This document shows positions 46,891-56,076 of a stretch of 64,000 bases of DNA, piece by piece. This stretch comes from DAOTXN01 sp034435435 (lineage in GTDB: Bacteria > Chloroflexota > Anaerolineae > S140-20): the NCBI GenBank assembly GCA_034435435.1, contig DAOTXN010000130.1, positions 22,982 to 86,981 of the forward strand, given 5' to 3'. Positions within the stretch are counted from its first letter, which is position 1, and the number at the start of each line of letters is the position of its first letter. A program made the position numbers and the translations under genes. The notes beneath the pieces are model-generated. The model saw only the letters and a program-made list of their open reading frames with translations, searched no databases and was not told where the DNA came from.

Positions 46891-48399
46891 ATGCGTGAAT
46901 TCACCAACCTGGAAAAGCAACGCCTGGCCAAGCTGGAATGGTTGCAGGAACACGGCGTTGATGCCTATCCACGCCGCGTCGAGCGCACGCATACTATCGC
47001 CGAAGCCATTGCGATCTACACTGCGGCGCAAGAGGGACAGGAAATAGCGCTCACCGTCGCGGGACGGCTCAAGAGCATCCGCGACATGGGCAAAAGCAGC
47101 TTTGCTCACATCCAGGATGGTAGTGGTCAGATACAGCTCTTTATCCGCGTCAACGAATTGGGCGCAGAGGGCTACGAGCTATTTAAAAAAGGCCTGGATC
47201 TGGGCGATTTTGTGAGCGCAACAGGCGTGCTGATGCAGACGCGTAGCGGCGAAATCAGTGTGCGAGTATCGGCGCTGGGTGTGCTGGCTAAGGCCATCAG
47301 CCCTCTACCGGTAGTGAAAGAGCAAGAGATAGATGGTCAAGTGGTGCGCCACGCGGCTTTTAGTGACCTGGAAGAGCGCTATCGTCAACGCTACGCTGAC
47401 CTGGCCGTCAACCCAGACGTGCGACAAATCTTTCGCACGCGGGCGCGGGTGCTGGCGGCCCTGCGTCGCTTTCTCGACGATCACGGCTTTATTGAGGTGG
47501 AAACTCCGATTTTGCAGCCTATTTACGGCGGAGCGGCAGCGCGACCCTTTGTCACCCATCACAACCAGCTCCATCAAGACTTGTATCTGCGCATCAGCTT
47601 CGAGTTGTACCTGAAGCGGCTACTGGTGGGCATGCTTGACCGGGTGTACGAGATCGGACGCGACTTTCGCAACGAAGGGGTCAGTTTTAAGCACAATCCC
47701 GAATTCACCCAGCTCGAATTTTATGCGGCATATTGGGATTATACCGATGTCATGGCATTCACAGAGCAAATGATCAGCACTGTGGCCGCCGAGGTGTTCG
47801 GTTCGCCAATCGTTACCTATCAGGGGCAAGAGATCAACCTTAGTCCCCCCTGGCGACGCATTACTCTGCGCGATGCCATCCGCGAGGCCTGCGGCATTGA
47901 CTATGTCGAACACCCTACCGCTGCGGCGTTGGCCGAGGCCATGCGAGGCATCGGGCATACACCCGGCCCCAGGAGCAGTTGGGGCAAACTGGTTGATAGC
48001 CTGTTGGGCACCCACGTCGAGCCAAGCCTCATTCAACCCACCTTTGTGCTGGACTATCCACGCGACATTTCGCCCCTGGCCAAGACCAAGCCCGACGATC
48101 CAACCCACGTCGAGCGGTTTGAGTTTTTTATCGCCGGAATGGAAATGGGCAACGCTTTTACCGAGCTGAACGATCCACTGGATCAAGAACAACGCTTTTT
48201 GGAAATGAGCCATCTGTACAACGCCGACGACGAAGACGCCCACCCACTCGACGAGGACTATTTGCGGGCCATGCGCTATGGTATGCCCCCCAACGGCGGC
48301 TTTGGCGCCGGCGTGGATCGCCTGGTGATGTTGTTTGCCGACAAACCGACTATCCGCGAAGTATTGCTATTTCCCCATCTGCGCGATCCCGGACGGTGA
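46891..48399 (+). CDS. lysS: Lysyl-tRNA synthetase (class II)
   Basis: 502 residues. OB-fold anticodon-binding domain (about 50-160, VAGRLKSIRDMGKSSFAHIQDGSGQIQLFI), then the class II core: motif 1 around VLAALRRFLDDHGFIEVETPIL, motif 2 YEIGRDFRNEGVSFKHNPEFTQLEFY, and motif 3 GFGAGVDRLVMLF. GMEMGNAFTELNDPLDQ is specific to LysRS. It charges tRNA-Lys. The length is normal for the enzyme. A 7-mer array begins at its stop codon. Confidence 0.97.
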   Translation: MREFTNLEKQRLAKLEWLQEHGVDAYPRRVERTHTIAEAIAIYTAAQEGQEIALTVAGRLKSIRDMGKSSFAHIQDGSGQIQLFIRVNELGAEGYELFKKGLDLGDFVSATGVLMQTRSGEISVRVSALGVLAKAISPLPVVKEQEIDGQVVRHAAFSDLEERYRQRYADLAVNPDVRQIFRTRARVLAALRRFLDDHGFIEVETPILQPIYGGAAARPFVTHHNQLHQDLYLRISFELYLKRLLVGMLDRVYEIGRDFRNEGVSFKHNPEFTQLEFYAAYWDYTDVMAFTEQMISTVAAEVFGSPIVTYQGQEINLSPPWRRITLRDAIREACGIDYVEHPTAAALAEAMRGIGHTPGPRSSWGKLVDSLLGTHVEPSLIQPTFVLDYPRDISPLAKTKPDDPTHVERFEFFIAGMEMGNAFTELNDPLDQEQRFLEMSHLYNADDEDAHPLDEDYLRAMRYGMPPNGGFGAGVDRLVMLFADKPTIREVLLFPHLRDPGR

Positions 48400-48425
48400 T
48401 TTTGGATTTGAGATTTTGGATGCGC
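48398..48425. repeat. 7-bp tandem array overlapping the lysS stop
   Basis: GATTTTG, GATTTGA, GATTTTG, GATGCGC; the first unit shares bases with the TGA at 48397-48399. Confidence 0.7.
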
Positions 48426-48448
48426 CTCAAAATCCATAGTCGAACGAG

Positions 48449-48476
48449 TTGACTTTTTTTGCCAGACGGGTACAAT
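48449..48476 (+). promoter_or_regulatory. Promoter of the 48575 histidine kinase gene
   Basis: TTGACT (48449-48454), 16 bp, TACAAT (48471-48476); predicted leader about 90 nt. Confidence 0.65.
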
Positions 48477-48574
48477 TTAGTCACCGAGTGCAAACAAGGT
48501 TGATTCATCATCCTGGTTGTATACGCTCTACACAAACATCATCCGGCCACCTATCTTGAATCCGAACGGCGACG

Positions 48575-51553
48575 ATGCGCACATATACGAGCAGTCATAG
48601 TCTGTTGCGGACCGGCCTGATCTCCATCACCCTCGCGTTGACCCTGGGGGCGGTTTACGTTGCTGTCATCATCTTGCTGAACTGGCTGTGGATCGACGCC
48701 GGACGGATCGACAGCTTGCTCCCTGAAAATACAGCTCGCTACACCATCGCCGGATCGAGCACAATCCTGGTGGTGCTGCTTTTTAACCCACTGCGTCAGC
48801 GGATAGAGCGACTGATCGACCGATTGGTGCTGCGCGGGCGGATCGATCATCGTTTAGCCTTGCTGGACTTTGCACGCCAAAATCGTTCCATTCAAGCCCT
48901 CGATCCGCTGCTAGACGCCATGCTCGAGTTCATCCAATCCACGCTTTCGCCTCATTTTTGCGCCGTGCTTTTGGCCCCCCGTCCAGGCGACAATTTCGTC
49001 ACCGTCCGTCAGACGGGCGCGCTGCCGACAGACCTGGGTAGCGTCGAGACGCGCGACCCCATCCTCGGCTATGCTTTGCGGGTTGCCGAGCCTTTTGCGC
49101 CAGGGCGACTTGCACACACTTTTCTCGTGTGGCAAGATTGGCAGCACAAAGACGTAGATACCGTCGTCCCTCTGATCGGCGGCGAGGACTTGATCGGATT
49201 GCTGGTGCTCGGTCCAAAATACGTGGAACGTTCGCTCCCGCTGAGAGGCGGTCGGTCCATTGTCGAGTACAGCCGGGAAGACCTGTGGCTGCTCAACAGC
49301 CTGGCCAATCAGAGTGCGGCGGCTATCGAAACAGCTCGTCTCCATGACCAGACCACGCGCGTCTTGGCAGAAGACACCGCCCTGTTCGAGATGGGGGCCG
49401 CCATCTCCTCCAGCCTGGAAGAAGACCAGGTGCTGGCGGCAACGGCCAACCAGCTCATCCGCCTGCTTCAGGTGGACGGGTGCATCATTTCCGACTGCGA
49501 TGTCCACAAAAGTCTCCTCACCCAACGACACGCTCAATTCGTCAAAGGTCGCGTATCTGCCCCAGCGCCGGGCACGCAGCAGCTACTGCCCGACCATCCG
49601 GCCCGGCAGGCGTTGAATGACAAACACCCCCTGACCGTATCGGCCATTCAGTCGCCGGAACAGGCGCAGCGCGTGCCGCTTATCGCTAGTGGACAGATGT
49701 ACGTGGTGTTGTTGTTGCCCCTCCTGGTTCGCGACGACGTGATCGGCTTGATCGAACTGTATTCTTTAGCTCCACGCCGCACCTTTTCGGCTCGCGACCT
49801 CAAACTTGGGCAGACGTTGGCCAACCAGTCCGCCGTCACTATTGCCAACGCCCGACTCTACAAAGAAGCCCGCCGCCGCGCCAGCGAGCTATCGGCCCTG
49901 CTGGAGGCCGGGATGGCCGTGGGCACGATTCTCGATGTGCACGGCGCGCTGGAACTGATCAGTCGCGAGCTGGTGCGCATCTTGCGAGCGGCGGGCTGTC
50001 GTGTGTCCAGTTGGGATCGGGAACGAGACCACATCATCTCGTGGATGGATCATCACCTGCCTGATGTCCCGTGGGTGCCTGGACCATTGGGGACCATCTA
50101 TCCCTTGGAGCGACGCCCCGACTTTGCCCTGGCGCTGCGCCAGCGCTGTGCGGTAGCCGTCACCCGTCCCTTGCCGGGCCAACCACCGCATGTGCTACAG
50201 CGCGACACCGCCCAGACCCTGCTCATTCTACCTCTGATTGCCCGCGACGAGGTCATCGGCGCCATCGAGCTGGGGGCTTTGGAAACAGAAAGAATCTTTT
50301 CCGATTGGGAGATCAACCTGGGCCAAAGCCTGGTCAACCAGGCCGCCACAGCCCTGGAAAACGCCCGACTCTATGAAGAGCAGCGCATAGCCGCTCGCAA
50401 CTTGGAGCGCAAAGTGGACGCCCGCACCGTCGAGCTGAACACCGCCCTGCACACGCTGCTGGTGGAAAGCTCTAAACGAGAGGCGATTTTGGAGGGCGTC
50501 GCCGATGGAGTGATGTTTGCCGACGCCGAGGGCGAGATCACCGTGCTCAATGCGGCCGCAGAGCGATTGCTGGCCGTGCCGCGCCAGCGGGCGCTGGGCA
50601 GTTCGGTGGAGGGATTCGTGGCCCGGCTGAATTTGCCGGTCGAGGTGTGGCAAGAAGTCCCCCGTCGCTGGGCCGAAATGCGCAGCCATCCCGACGTATC
50701 CGCCTGGGTCGAAGAGCAATACGAGATCGGCGAACGTATTTTCAACTTTCGCCTCACGCCGGTGGTGCGCGAGGGCGAATTTTTGGGCACGGTGACCGTC
50801 GTGCGCGATATCACCAAAGACGTGGAGCTGAACCGCGCCAAGAACGCATTCGTTTCCAGCGTCTCTCACGAATTGCGCATCCCCATGACGGCCATCAAGG
50901 GCTTTACCGATCTGTTGCTGCGCCGATCGACCGGCCCGCTGAACGAGAAACAAGCCAATTTCATTCACATCATTCAGGCCAACGCCGAACGGCTCACGAC
51001 CTTGGTCAACGATTTATTGGACATTTCGCGCATCGAGACGGGGCGGGTAGAACTGTCCCTGGATCGAGTGAACCTGAACCGCATTGCCGGCGACGTCAGC
51101 GCGGCGCTATACCCCACGGCCCACTCCAAGGGACAAACGCTGCTCAACGAGGTCTCTGTTGACCTGCCCCCCGTGCGCGCCGATGCCCACCGCGTGAACC
51201 AAGTCCTGACCAATTTGATCGGCAATGCTATCGCCTACACACCGGATGAGGGCACGATCCGCGTGCTGGGCCGACTCTTGGACGGCTATGTACAAATCGA
51301 CGTGATTGACAACGGCATCGGTATTTCGCTGGAGGAACAAACCCAAATTTGGGAACGTTTCTATCGCGGCGAAAACCCGGCCGTGCGCGAACAGGTCGGC
51401 ACGGGCCTGGGTTTAGCCATCGTGCGTTCGCTGGTCGAATTGCATGGCGGCAAGATATGGGTGAAAAGTGAATTAGGAGTGGGCAGCACTTTTAGCTTTA
51501 CACTACCCACTGCCGCCCCTGACATAGCCCCCGCGCCTGCCGCACAGCTTTAG
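48575..51553 (+). CDS. Membrane sensor histidine kinase with GAF repeats and PAS domain
   Basis: 992 residues. Two N-terminal helices (about 12-36 and 58-75) followed by FNPLRQRIERLIDRLVLRGR, a linker seen in many multi-GAF kinases. Three GAF-like domains (about 95-270, 275-440, 445-610), a coiled coil, and a PAS domain (about 635-755, ILEGVADGVMFADAEGEITVLN). HisKA has FVSSVSHELRIPMTAIKGF, and HATPase has NLIGNAIAYTPDEG, DNGIGI and GTGLGLAIV. It is a complete sensor without REC or DNA-binding output, so its partner is elsewhere. The ligand cannot be read. It is the first gene after a good promoter and is followed 15 bp later by an Opp-type ATPase. Confidence 0.93.
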   Translation: MRTYTSSHSLLRTGLISITLALTLGAVYVAVIILLNWLWIDAGRIDSLLPENTARYTIAGSSTILVVLLFNPLRQRIERLIDRLVLRGRIDHRLALLDFARQNRSIQALDPLLDAMLEFIQSTLSPHFCAVLLAPRPGDNFVTVRQTGALPTDLGSVETRDPILGYALRVAEPFAPGRLAHTFLVWQDWQHKDVDTVVPLIGGEDLIGLLVLGPKYVERSLPLRGGRSIVEYSREDLWLLNSLANQSAAAIETARLHDQTTRVLAEDTALFEMGAAISSSLEEDQVLAATANQLIRLLQVDGCIISDCDVHKSLLTQRHAQFVKGRVSAPAPGTQQLLPDHPARQALNDKHPLTVSAIQSPEQAQRVPLIASGQMYVVLLLPLLVRDDVIGLIELYSLAPRRTFSARDLKLGQTLANQSAVTIANARLYKEARRRASELSALLEAGMAVGTILDVHGALELISRELVRILRAAGCRVSSWDRERDHIISWMDHHLPDVPWVPGPLGTIYPLERRPDFALALRQRCAVAVTRPLPGQPPHVLQRDTAQTLLILPLIARDEVIGAIELGALETERIFSDWEINLGQSLVNQAATALENARLYEEQRIAARNLERKVDARTVELNTALHTLLVESSKREAILEGVADGVMFADAEGEITVLNAAAERLLAVPRQRALGSSVEGFVARLNLPVEVWQEVPRRWAEMRSHPDVSAWVEEQYEIGERIFNFRLTPVVREGEFLGTVTVVRDITKDVELNRAKNAFVSSVSHELRIPMTAIKGFTDLLLRRSTGPLNEKQANFIHIIQANAERLTTLVNDLLDISRIETGRVELSLDRVNLNRIAGDVSAALYPTAHSKGQTLLNEVSVDLPPVRADAHRVNQVLTNLIGNAIAYTPDEGTIRVLGRLLDGYVQIDVIDNGIGISLEEQTQIWERFYRGENPAVREQVGTGLGLAIVRSLVELHGGKIWVKSELGVGSTFSFTLPTAAPDIAPAPAAQL

Positions 51554-51568
51554 CAAGTCACCCAGACG

Positions 51569-52618
51569 ATGTCCGAACCGCCTCTCATCCTTCAAGTAAA
51601 TGACCTGTACAAATACTTTCCTCTCTCGCGGGGCGTGTGGGGCGCACTGACCCGCCGGCCTCGCCGCCATGTGCGCGCCGTGGATGGGGTGAGCTTTGCG
51701 CTGCAAAAAGGGGAAATCCTGGCCCTGGTGGGCGAGTCGGGTTCGGGCAAAACCACTGTGGGCATGAACGTGTTGGGCCTGCAAACCCCCACCCGTGGAC
51801 ACGTCTTGTTCGACGGCTACGACGTGAGCGAGTGGGCGCACGGCAAGGGGACGTCGCTGGAGCGCGATGACGGGGGTTTGGCGAATCTGGGTCGCCGAGC
51901 GCGGGTGCTAACCCTGCACCGGCGGGCGCAGATGGTCTTTCAAGACCCCTACGAGTCGCTGAACCCGCGTCAGCGCGTGTTCGACATCGTGGCCGAGCCG
52001 CTCGAGATCCACCGGCTGTGCCGCTCGCGCGATGAAAAGGTCGAGCGGGTGCGGGCCACGCTGGAGGCGTGCGGGCTGGCCCCGGCCGAGCACTTTTGGG
52101 GGCGCTTTCCGGCCGAGCTTTCAGGCGGACAGCGCCAACGGGTGGTCATTGCTGGGGCGCTGGTGCTGGAGCCGCGTCTGCTGGTGGCCGACGAGCCGGT
52201 CTCGATGCTGGATGTGTCCATCCGCGCTGAGGTGCTGGGCTTGCTGCGCGCGCTGCGCGACGAGCGGGGCATCACGATTCTTTACACCACCCACGACCTG
52301 GCCACGGCGGGTTATTTCACCGAGCGCATGGCGGTGATGTACCTGGGGCGGGTGGTCGAGATCGGTCCCACCGTCGAAGTGCTCTCGCGCCCGCGCCACC
52401 CCTACACCCGGGCGCTGCTCTCGGTGGTCCCGGCCCCCAACCCGCGCCGCCGCCGCGAGCGGGTGATCCTGCGCGGAGAAATCCCCAACCCGGTGGACCT
52501 GCCTACGGGTTGCCGCTTTCACCCGCGCTGCCCGGAAGCCATCGCCGACTGCCGGCAGGTGGACCCGCAACTGCATCCGGTCGCGTCAGGTCACGAGGTG
52601 GCTTGCATCCGGGCCTGA
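51569..52618 (+). CDS. Oligopeptide-type ABC transporter ATPase (OppF/DppF-like), orphan
   Basis: 349 residues. Walker A GESGSGKTT, Q-loop VFQDPYESLNP, signature LSGGQRQRV, Walker B LLVADEPVSMLD, switch His in YTTHD, and the C-terminal oligo_HPY domain with GCRFHPRCPEAIADC. It powers import of peptides or nickel. An insertion of about 25 residues (EWAHGKGTSLERDDGGLANL...) between Walker A and the Q-loop is unusual. No permease or binding protein is next to it; a full peptide transporter lies at 57782-64000, so it may serve a system whose other genes are elsewhere. Confidence 0.9.
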   Translation: MSEPPLILQVNDLYKYFPLSRGVWGALTRRPRRHVRAVDGVSFALQKGEILALVGESGSGKTTVGMNVLGLQTPTRGHVLFDGYDVSEWAHGKGTSLERDDGGLANLGRRARVLTLHRRAQMVFQDPYESLNPRQRVFDIVAEPLEIHRLCRSRDEKVERVRATLEACGLAPAEHFWGRFPAELSGGQRQRVVIAGALVLEPRLLVADEPVSMLDVSIRAEVLGLLRALRDERGITILYTTHDLATAGYFTERMAVMYLGRVVEIGPTVEVLSRPRHPYTRALLSVVPAPNPRRRRERVILRGEIPNPVDLPTGCRFHPRCPEAIADCRQVDPQLHPVASGHEVACIRA

Positions 52619-52632
52619 CAGGAGAAACAGAA

Positions 52633-53829
52633 ATGCGTAAACGCCAATGGCTATTCAAAATCAGTATCGTTGTCTGGTGGGGGCTGCTGGTCGCCTGTGG
52701 CGGCCAAAAAGCCGAGGAAAAAGCCCCCGCTCAACCGTCGCCGGAGGTTCAGCGGACCGCCTCGTCTGCGACCACGGCTCCCACACCGGCGCGGCCTTCG
52801 CCGGAAGCGCCCTCTGTGACCTCGACCAGCGCACCGCCGCCCACATCCACCTCGCTGCCGCCCACGCCGACCCCCATCCCGCTGACGCCCACCTCTGCAC
52901 CGCCAACATCCCTTCCCACTCCGGCTGCGCCGCCGCCAGCGTCCGGCATGGGTAACGTCGTGGGGCGTATTCTGTGGAATGCGCAACCGGTGGCGGATAC
53001 AGAGGTCAAACTATGTCAAGATGTGAGCATGGTCGGCGGGTGCAAAGGGGTCGAGTATAGCACGCGCACCGACGCAACGGGCGTCTATCTGTTGACCGAC
53101 GTCCCGCCGGGCGAATACGGCCTAGTGGTCCACGCCCTCGGCGCCGACCGCTGGGTATACGTCACGGCCGGGCTGGGCATCAGCGCCCGCAAGTACACGG
53201 TCGCCGCCGACCAGGTGCTCACTGTGGGTGATCAGAGCATCTACAAATTCGACCTCGAGCTGACCGGTCCCACAGACAAAGAGCAGGTCGAGACCGGTCA
53301 GCCCACCCTATCCTGGGAACCCTACTCTGAGGCCAGCTACTATGAATTGTATTTGACCTCCGAAAAGGCGGGGAACGTGGTTAATAACTACCGGGTGGAG
53401 ACAAATGAGGTCACACTGGACAAATCGTTGGTAGACTGCAAATACACCTGGAGCGTGGAGGCGTTTAACGCCCAGGGAGAAAAGATCGCCGAGACCGACG
53501 GCTATTTCGACTTTACGGTGACGGGCCAGCCGGTGTCTTGCTACATCCCGATCATTGCGCCGCTCGACGGCGTCACGATCTCCGGCAGCGGCCTGGTTCT
53601 GACCTGGGAAGCCCATCCATCGGCGGCGGCCTACAAAATTTTGATGTGGAACGACACCGACCCCGCCCGCCCCAAAGTGCTCGACTTTGTAGAGGTGCGC
53701 GAGACCGGCTATACGTTCAGTGAGACGCTGGCCCCGGCCCGTTACGTGTGGTCGGTGACGGCCTACGACGCGACCGGCCAGCAAGCAGCGGGCAGCCTGG
53801 TGTATGATTTTACGGTGAGCGCCCCTTGA
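52633..53829 (+). CDS. Secreted lipoprotein with carboxypeptidase-regulatory-like and FnIII-like domains
   Basis: 398 residues. Lipobox LLVAC (Cys about 21), then a Pro/Thr/Ser linker (to about 105). A carboxypeptidase-regulatory/SdrB-like domain (MGNVVGRILWNAQPVADTEVKLC...YSTRTDATGVYLLTDVPPGEYGLVV) and two FnIII-like domains (about 225-305 and 310-395; each has a W-x(n)-Y-[EK]-[IL]-[YLM] pattern) follow. Probably a cell-surface adhesion or scaffold protein. GGAG precedes the ATG at 52633, so it may be translated from the kinase/ATPase transcript. Confidence 0.8.
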   Translation: MRKRQWLFKISIVVWWGLLVACGGQKAEEKAPAQPSPEVQRTASSATTAPTPARPSPEAPSVTSTSAPPPTSTSLPPTPTPIPLTPTSAPPTSLPTPAAPPPASGMGNVVGRILWNAQPVADTEVKLCQDVSMVGGCKGVEYSTRTDATGVYLLTDVPPGEYGLVVHALGADRWVYVTAGLGISARKYTVAADQVLTVGDQSIYKFDLELTGPTDKEQVETGQPTLSWEPYSEASYYELYLTSEKAGNVVNNYRVETNEVTLDKSLVDCKYTWSVEAFNAQGEKIAETDGYFDFTVTGQPVSCYIPIIAPLDGVTISGSGLVLTWEAHPSAAAYKILMWNDTDPARPKVLDFVEVRETGYTFSETLAPARYVWSVTAYDATGQQAAGSLVYDFTVSAP

Positions 53830-53871
53830 ACCCGCTCACCGATGGATGCAACAGATTGAGGAGGAATCACA

Positions 53872-54153
53872 ATGATCGAATACGATCCCAAGATCATCCA
53901 ACAACTGGCCGACCGCCTGTATCGCCAGGCCACCAACGCCATCATCAGCGGCGCGCTGATCGGAGCCTTGCTCGGGGCTGGGATAGGAGTGGGGCTGAGC
54001 GGAGAGAATCTTAATGCAGTGGCTATTCTCGCGGGAGCGGCTATTCTGGGCTTGCTAGGGCTTGTGACAGGTCGGGAATATGCCTTTCGTCTGCGAGTGC
54101 AGGCCCAGATCGCTCTGTGCCAACTCAAGATCGAGGAAAACACGCGGCGCTGA
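53872..54153 (+). CDS. Small membrane protein of unknown function
   Basis: 93 residues with two hydrophobic helices (about 22-42, ATNAIISGALIGALLGAGIGVGL, and 47-66, AVAILAGAAILGLLGLVTG) and a soluble amphipathic C-terminus (EYAFRLRVQAQIALCQLKIEE). A ribosome site GAGGAGG lies about 10 nt before the ATG. I recognise no family. It lies between the lipoprotein and the toxin-antitoxin promoter. Confidence 0.7.
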   Translation: MIEYDPKIIQQLADRLYRQATNAIISGALIGALLGAGIGVGLSGENLNAVAILAGAAILGLLGLVTGREYAFRLRVQAQIALCQLKIEENTRR

Positions 54154-54189
54154 CTGGAGGCCAGGGTCGGTGAGTGGGCCGTAAAAACG

Positions 54190-54219
54190 TTGACCTTACC
54201 GGGCCATTTATGATACAAT
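54190..54219 (+). promoter_or_regulatory. Promoter of the vapBC-like operon
   Basis: TTGACC (54190-54195), 18 bp, TACAAT (54214-54219), giving a leader of about 35 nt to the antitoxin ATG. Confidence 0.6.
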
Positions 54220-54260
54220 GGCGGCCGAAATTCGGAAAATCCTTCTTGGAGAATGAGCCA

Positions 54261-54548
54261 ATGAATACAGCGACCGTTCAAATGCGACGCAAGGGCGTCA
54301 TCACCCTGCCCGTGGCGTTGCGGAACCGCTATAGCCTGGACGAGGGAGACGTATTTACGCTGGCGGACCTGGGGGATGGCTCCTTCCTTCTGATTCCGCG
54401 CATCTCTCAGACCGCACGTCTGGGAGATCGCGTCGCCGATATGATGCGCGACGAGCAGGTGGACCCGGCCGAGGTGTTACAGGCGTTGGAAGAAGAGCGA
54501 GAACGCTACTATCAAGAACACTATGTCCGGCCTGCATCTCTTCTTTGA
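54261..54548 (+). CDS. vapB: AbrB/MazE-type antitoxin (VapB-like)
   Basis: 95 residues. The N-terminal swapped-hairpin DNA-binding domain has VQMRRKGVITLPVALRNRYSLDEGDVFTLADLGDGSFLLIP. The rest is a helical acidic tail (VDPAEVLQALEEERERYYQEHY) likely to wrap the toxin. It neutralises the PIN toxin encoded next and autoregulates the operon. It overlaps the toxin gene by 26 bp, typical of such pairs. GGAG lies about 10 nt before the ATG at 54261; the longer frame to 54174 lies upstream of the promoter. Confidence 0.88.
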   Translation: MNTATVQMRRKGVITLPVALRNRYSLDEGDVFTLADLGDGSFLLIPRISQTARLGDRVADMMRDEQVDPAEVLQALEEERERYYQEHYVRPASLL

Positions 54549-54969
54549 CAGCAGCGCCCTCTTTGCCGGCGTTGTCTCGACCGATGGGGCCTCTCGTGCT
54601 CTGTTACTCCTGGCAGAGGGTGGGTTGATGACTGTCAGCGTGTCGGAACAGGTCTTGGTTGAAACGGAACGGGCAGTAGCTCGTAAACTGCCTCAGGCAT
54701 TGCCGACTTTTCGGGAAGCCTTACGCAGCACCAGTCTGCGCATCGTGCCAGATCCGACGCCGGAACAGGTGATGGCCCATCACAATCTCATCTCCCATCA
54801 GACAGACGTGCCCATTGTGCTGGCAGCGATGCAAGCGCGGGTGGACTATCTGGTGACCCTCAATCGCCGCCATTTCATAGATGATCCCGGCGTGGCGGTC
54901 CGCTCGGGGTTGCGCATTGGCACATCGGGCGCTGCGCTGACCTGGGTGCGGGAGTGCCTGACCCGCTAA
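54523..54969 (+). CDS. vapC: PIN-domain ribonuclease toxin (VapC-like)
   Basis: 148 residues. Acidic residues of the PIN active site: Asp in LFFDSSALFAG, Glu in VLVETERAV and Asp in QTDVPIVLAAMQARVDYLVTLNRRHF. VapC toxins cut tRNA or rRNA at specific sites. The fold is complete, including the C-terminal strand. The gene starts within the antitoxin gene. The family's specificity cannot be inferred. Confidence 0.88.
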   Translation: MSGLHLFFDSSALFAGVVSTDGASRALLLLAEGGLMTVSVSEQVLVETERAVARKLPQALPTFREALRSTSLRIVPDPTPEQVMAHHNLISHQTDVPIVLAAMQARVDYLVTLNRRHFIDDPGVAVRSGLRIGTSGAALTWVRECLTR

Positions 54970-55022
54970 CACTGCATCAATCAGGGACACCCGCAAGGGC
55001 CGTTTTTTTTCGTGGGAAGCCT

Positions 55023-56054
55023 ATGCACATCATTTACACCGACCGCCACAAGCTGCACAACACGGACGTGAATCCCGATGCCGACTTTTACGAGCTTCCA
55101 GCCCGGGCCGAGGCTATTCTGAGCGCAGTCCAGGCCGCGCAGTTGGGGCCGGTGGTCGCGCCGACCGACCACGGCCTGGCGCCGATCTTGGCCGTCCACG
55201 ACGCCGATTACGTGCGTTTTCTGCAAACCGCTTATGCCGAAAGTGCAGCCCATTTTCAAAAGGCCGGGCCGGTGCTGCCGGGCACCTTTGCCACGCGCCA
55301 CGCCATGCGCAAACCCAGAAGCTTGATGGGTCTCAAGGGCTATTACGCCTTTGGCGCGGGCACGCCGATTGTGGCGGGCACGTGGGAGGCGGCCTATTGG
55401 AGCGCCCAGTGCGCCCTCAGCGCAGCCGACCGCGTGGGTGAGGGCGAGCGGGCGGCCTACGCCTTGTGTCGCCCGCCCGGCCACCACGCCGGCCCCGACC
55501 TGTACGGGGGCTATTGTTTTCTGAACAACGCCGCCATCGCTGCGCGCTATCTCCAGGTGCAAGTGCCCGGCACTTCCAAAGTGCCGGGCACTTGCATTGC
55601 CATCCTGGACGTGGACTATCACCACGGCAACGGCACACAGATCGCTTTTTACATTGACCCGTCGGTGCTGTTTTGCTCGCTGCACGTCCACCCCGACGCT
55701 GGCTATCCCTATTACTGGGGCGAGGCCGACGAGCGCGGCGCGGGGCCGGGCGAGGGCTATAACCACAACTGGCCGCTGCCGCTGGCGACCGACGACGCAG
55801 CCTATCTCGCGGCGCTGGACGAGGCGCTGGCGACGGTTCGCGCGTTCGCGCCGCGCTATCTGGTAGTGTCGTTGGGGCTGGACACGGTGGCGGGCGACCC
55901 CGAGGGGGGATTCAAGCTGAGCAGCGCCGGGCTGACCGAGATCGGGCGGCGGGTGGCCGGGCTGGACCTGCCCACGCTTATCGTGCAGGAGGGCGGGTAC
56001 GTGAGCGAAACGCTGGGCCAGAACGCCGTGGCTTTTTTGCGGGCGTTTGCGTAG
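55023..56054 (+). CDS. Histone-deacetylase-family amidohydrolase (AcuC/AphA-like)
   Basis: 343 residues. LCRPPGHHAGPDLYGGYCFLNNAAIAARYL carries the tandem active-site His pair, AILDVDYHHGNGTQ has the zinc Asp and His, and DTVAGDPEGGFKLSS the second zinc Asp region. Bacterial members deacetylate acetyl-lysine proteins, acetylpolyamines or acetoin-related substrates. A palindromic repeat (55560-55594) is inserted in frame just before the second motif and encodes VPGTSKVPGTC, absent from typical homologs. I chose the ATG at 55023 with GGGAAG upstream. Its TAG stop is part of a large palindrome shared with the convergent gene. Confidence 0.92.
   Translation: MHIIYTDRHKLHNTDVNPDADFYELPARAEAILSAVQAAQLGPVVAPTDHGLAPILAVHDADYVRFLQTAYAESAAHFQKAGPVLPGTFATRHAMRKPRSLMGLKGYYAFGAGTPIVAGTWEAAYWSAQCALSAADRVGEGERAAYALCRPPGHHAGPDLYGGYCFLNNAAIAARYLQVQVPGTSKVPGTCIAILDVDYHHGNGTQIAFYIDPSVLFCSLHVHPDAGYPYYWGEADERGAGPGEGYNHNWPLPLATDDAAYLAALDEALATVRAFAPRYLVVSLGLDTVAGDPEGGFKLSSAGLTEIGRRVAGLDLPTLIVQEGGYVSETLGQNAVAFLRAFA
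55560..55594. repeat. 16-bp inverted repeat inserted in the HDAC gene
   Basis: CAAGTGCCCGGCACTT (55560-55575), loop CCA, exact complement AAGTGCCGGGCACTTG (55579-55594). The frame is kept and the element is read as VPGTSKVPGT between conserved enzyme blocks. Confidence 0.85.
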
Positions 56055-56076
56055 GGCAAGATGTCATCTTGCCCTA
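56052..56076. repeat. 25-bp palindrome supplying both stop codons of convergent genes
   Basis: TAGGGCAAGATG (56052-56063), central T, complement CATCTTGCCCTA (56065-56076). The first TAG ends the HDAC gene on the plus strand and the last (CTA) ends the serine hydrolase on the minus strand. It may also serve as a bidirectional terminator stem. Confidence 0.8.
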
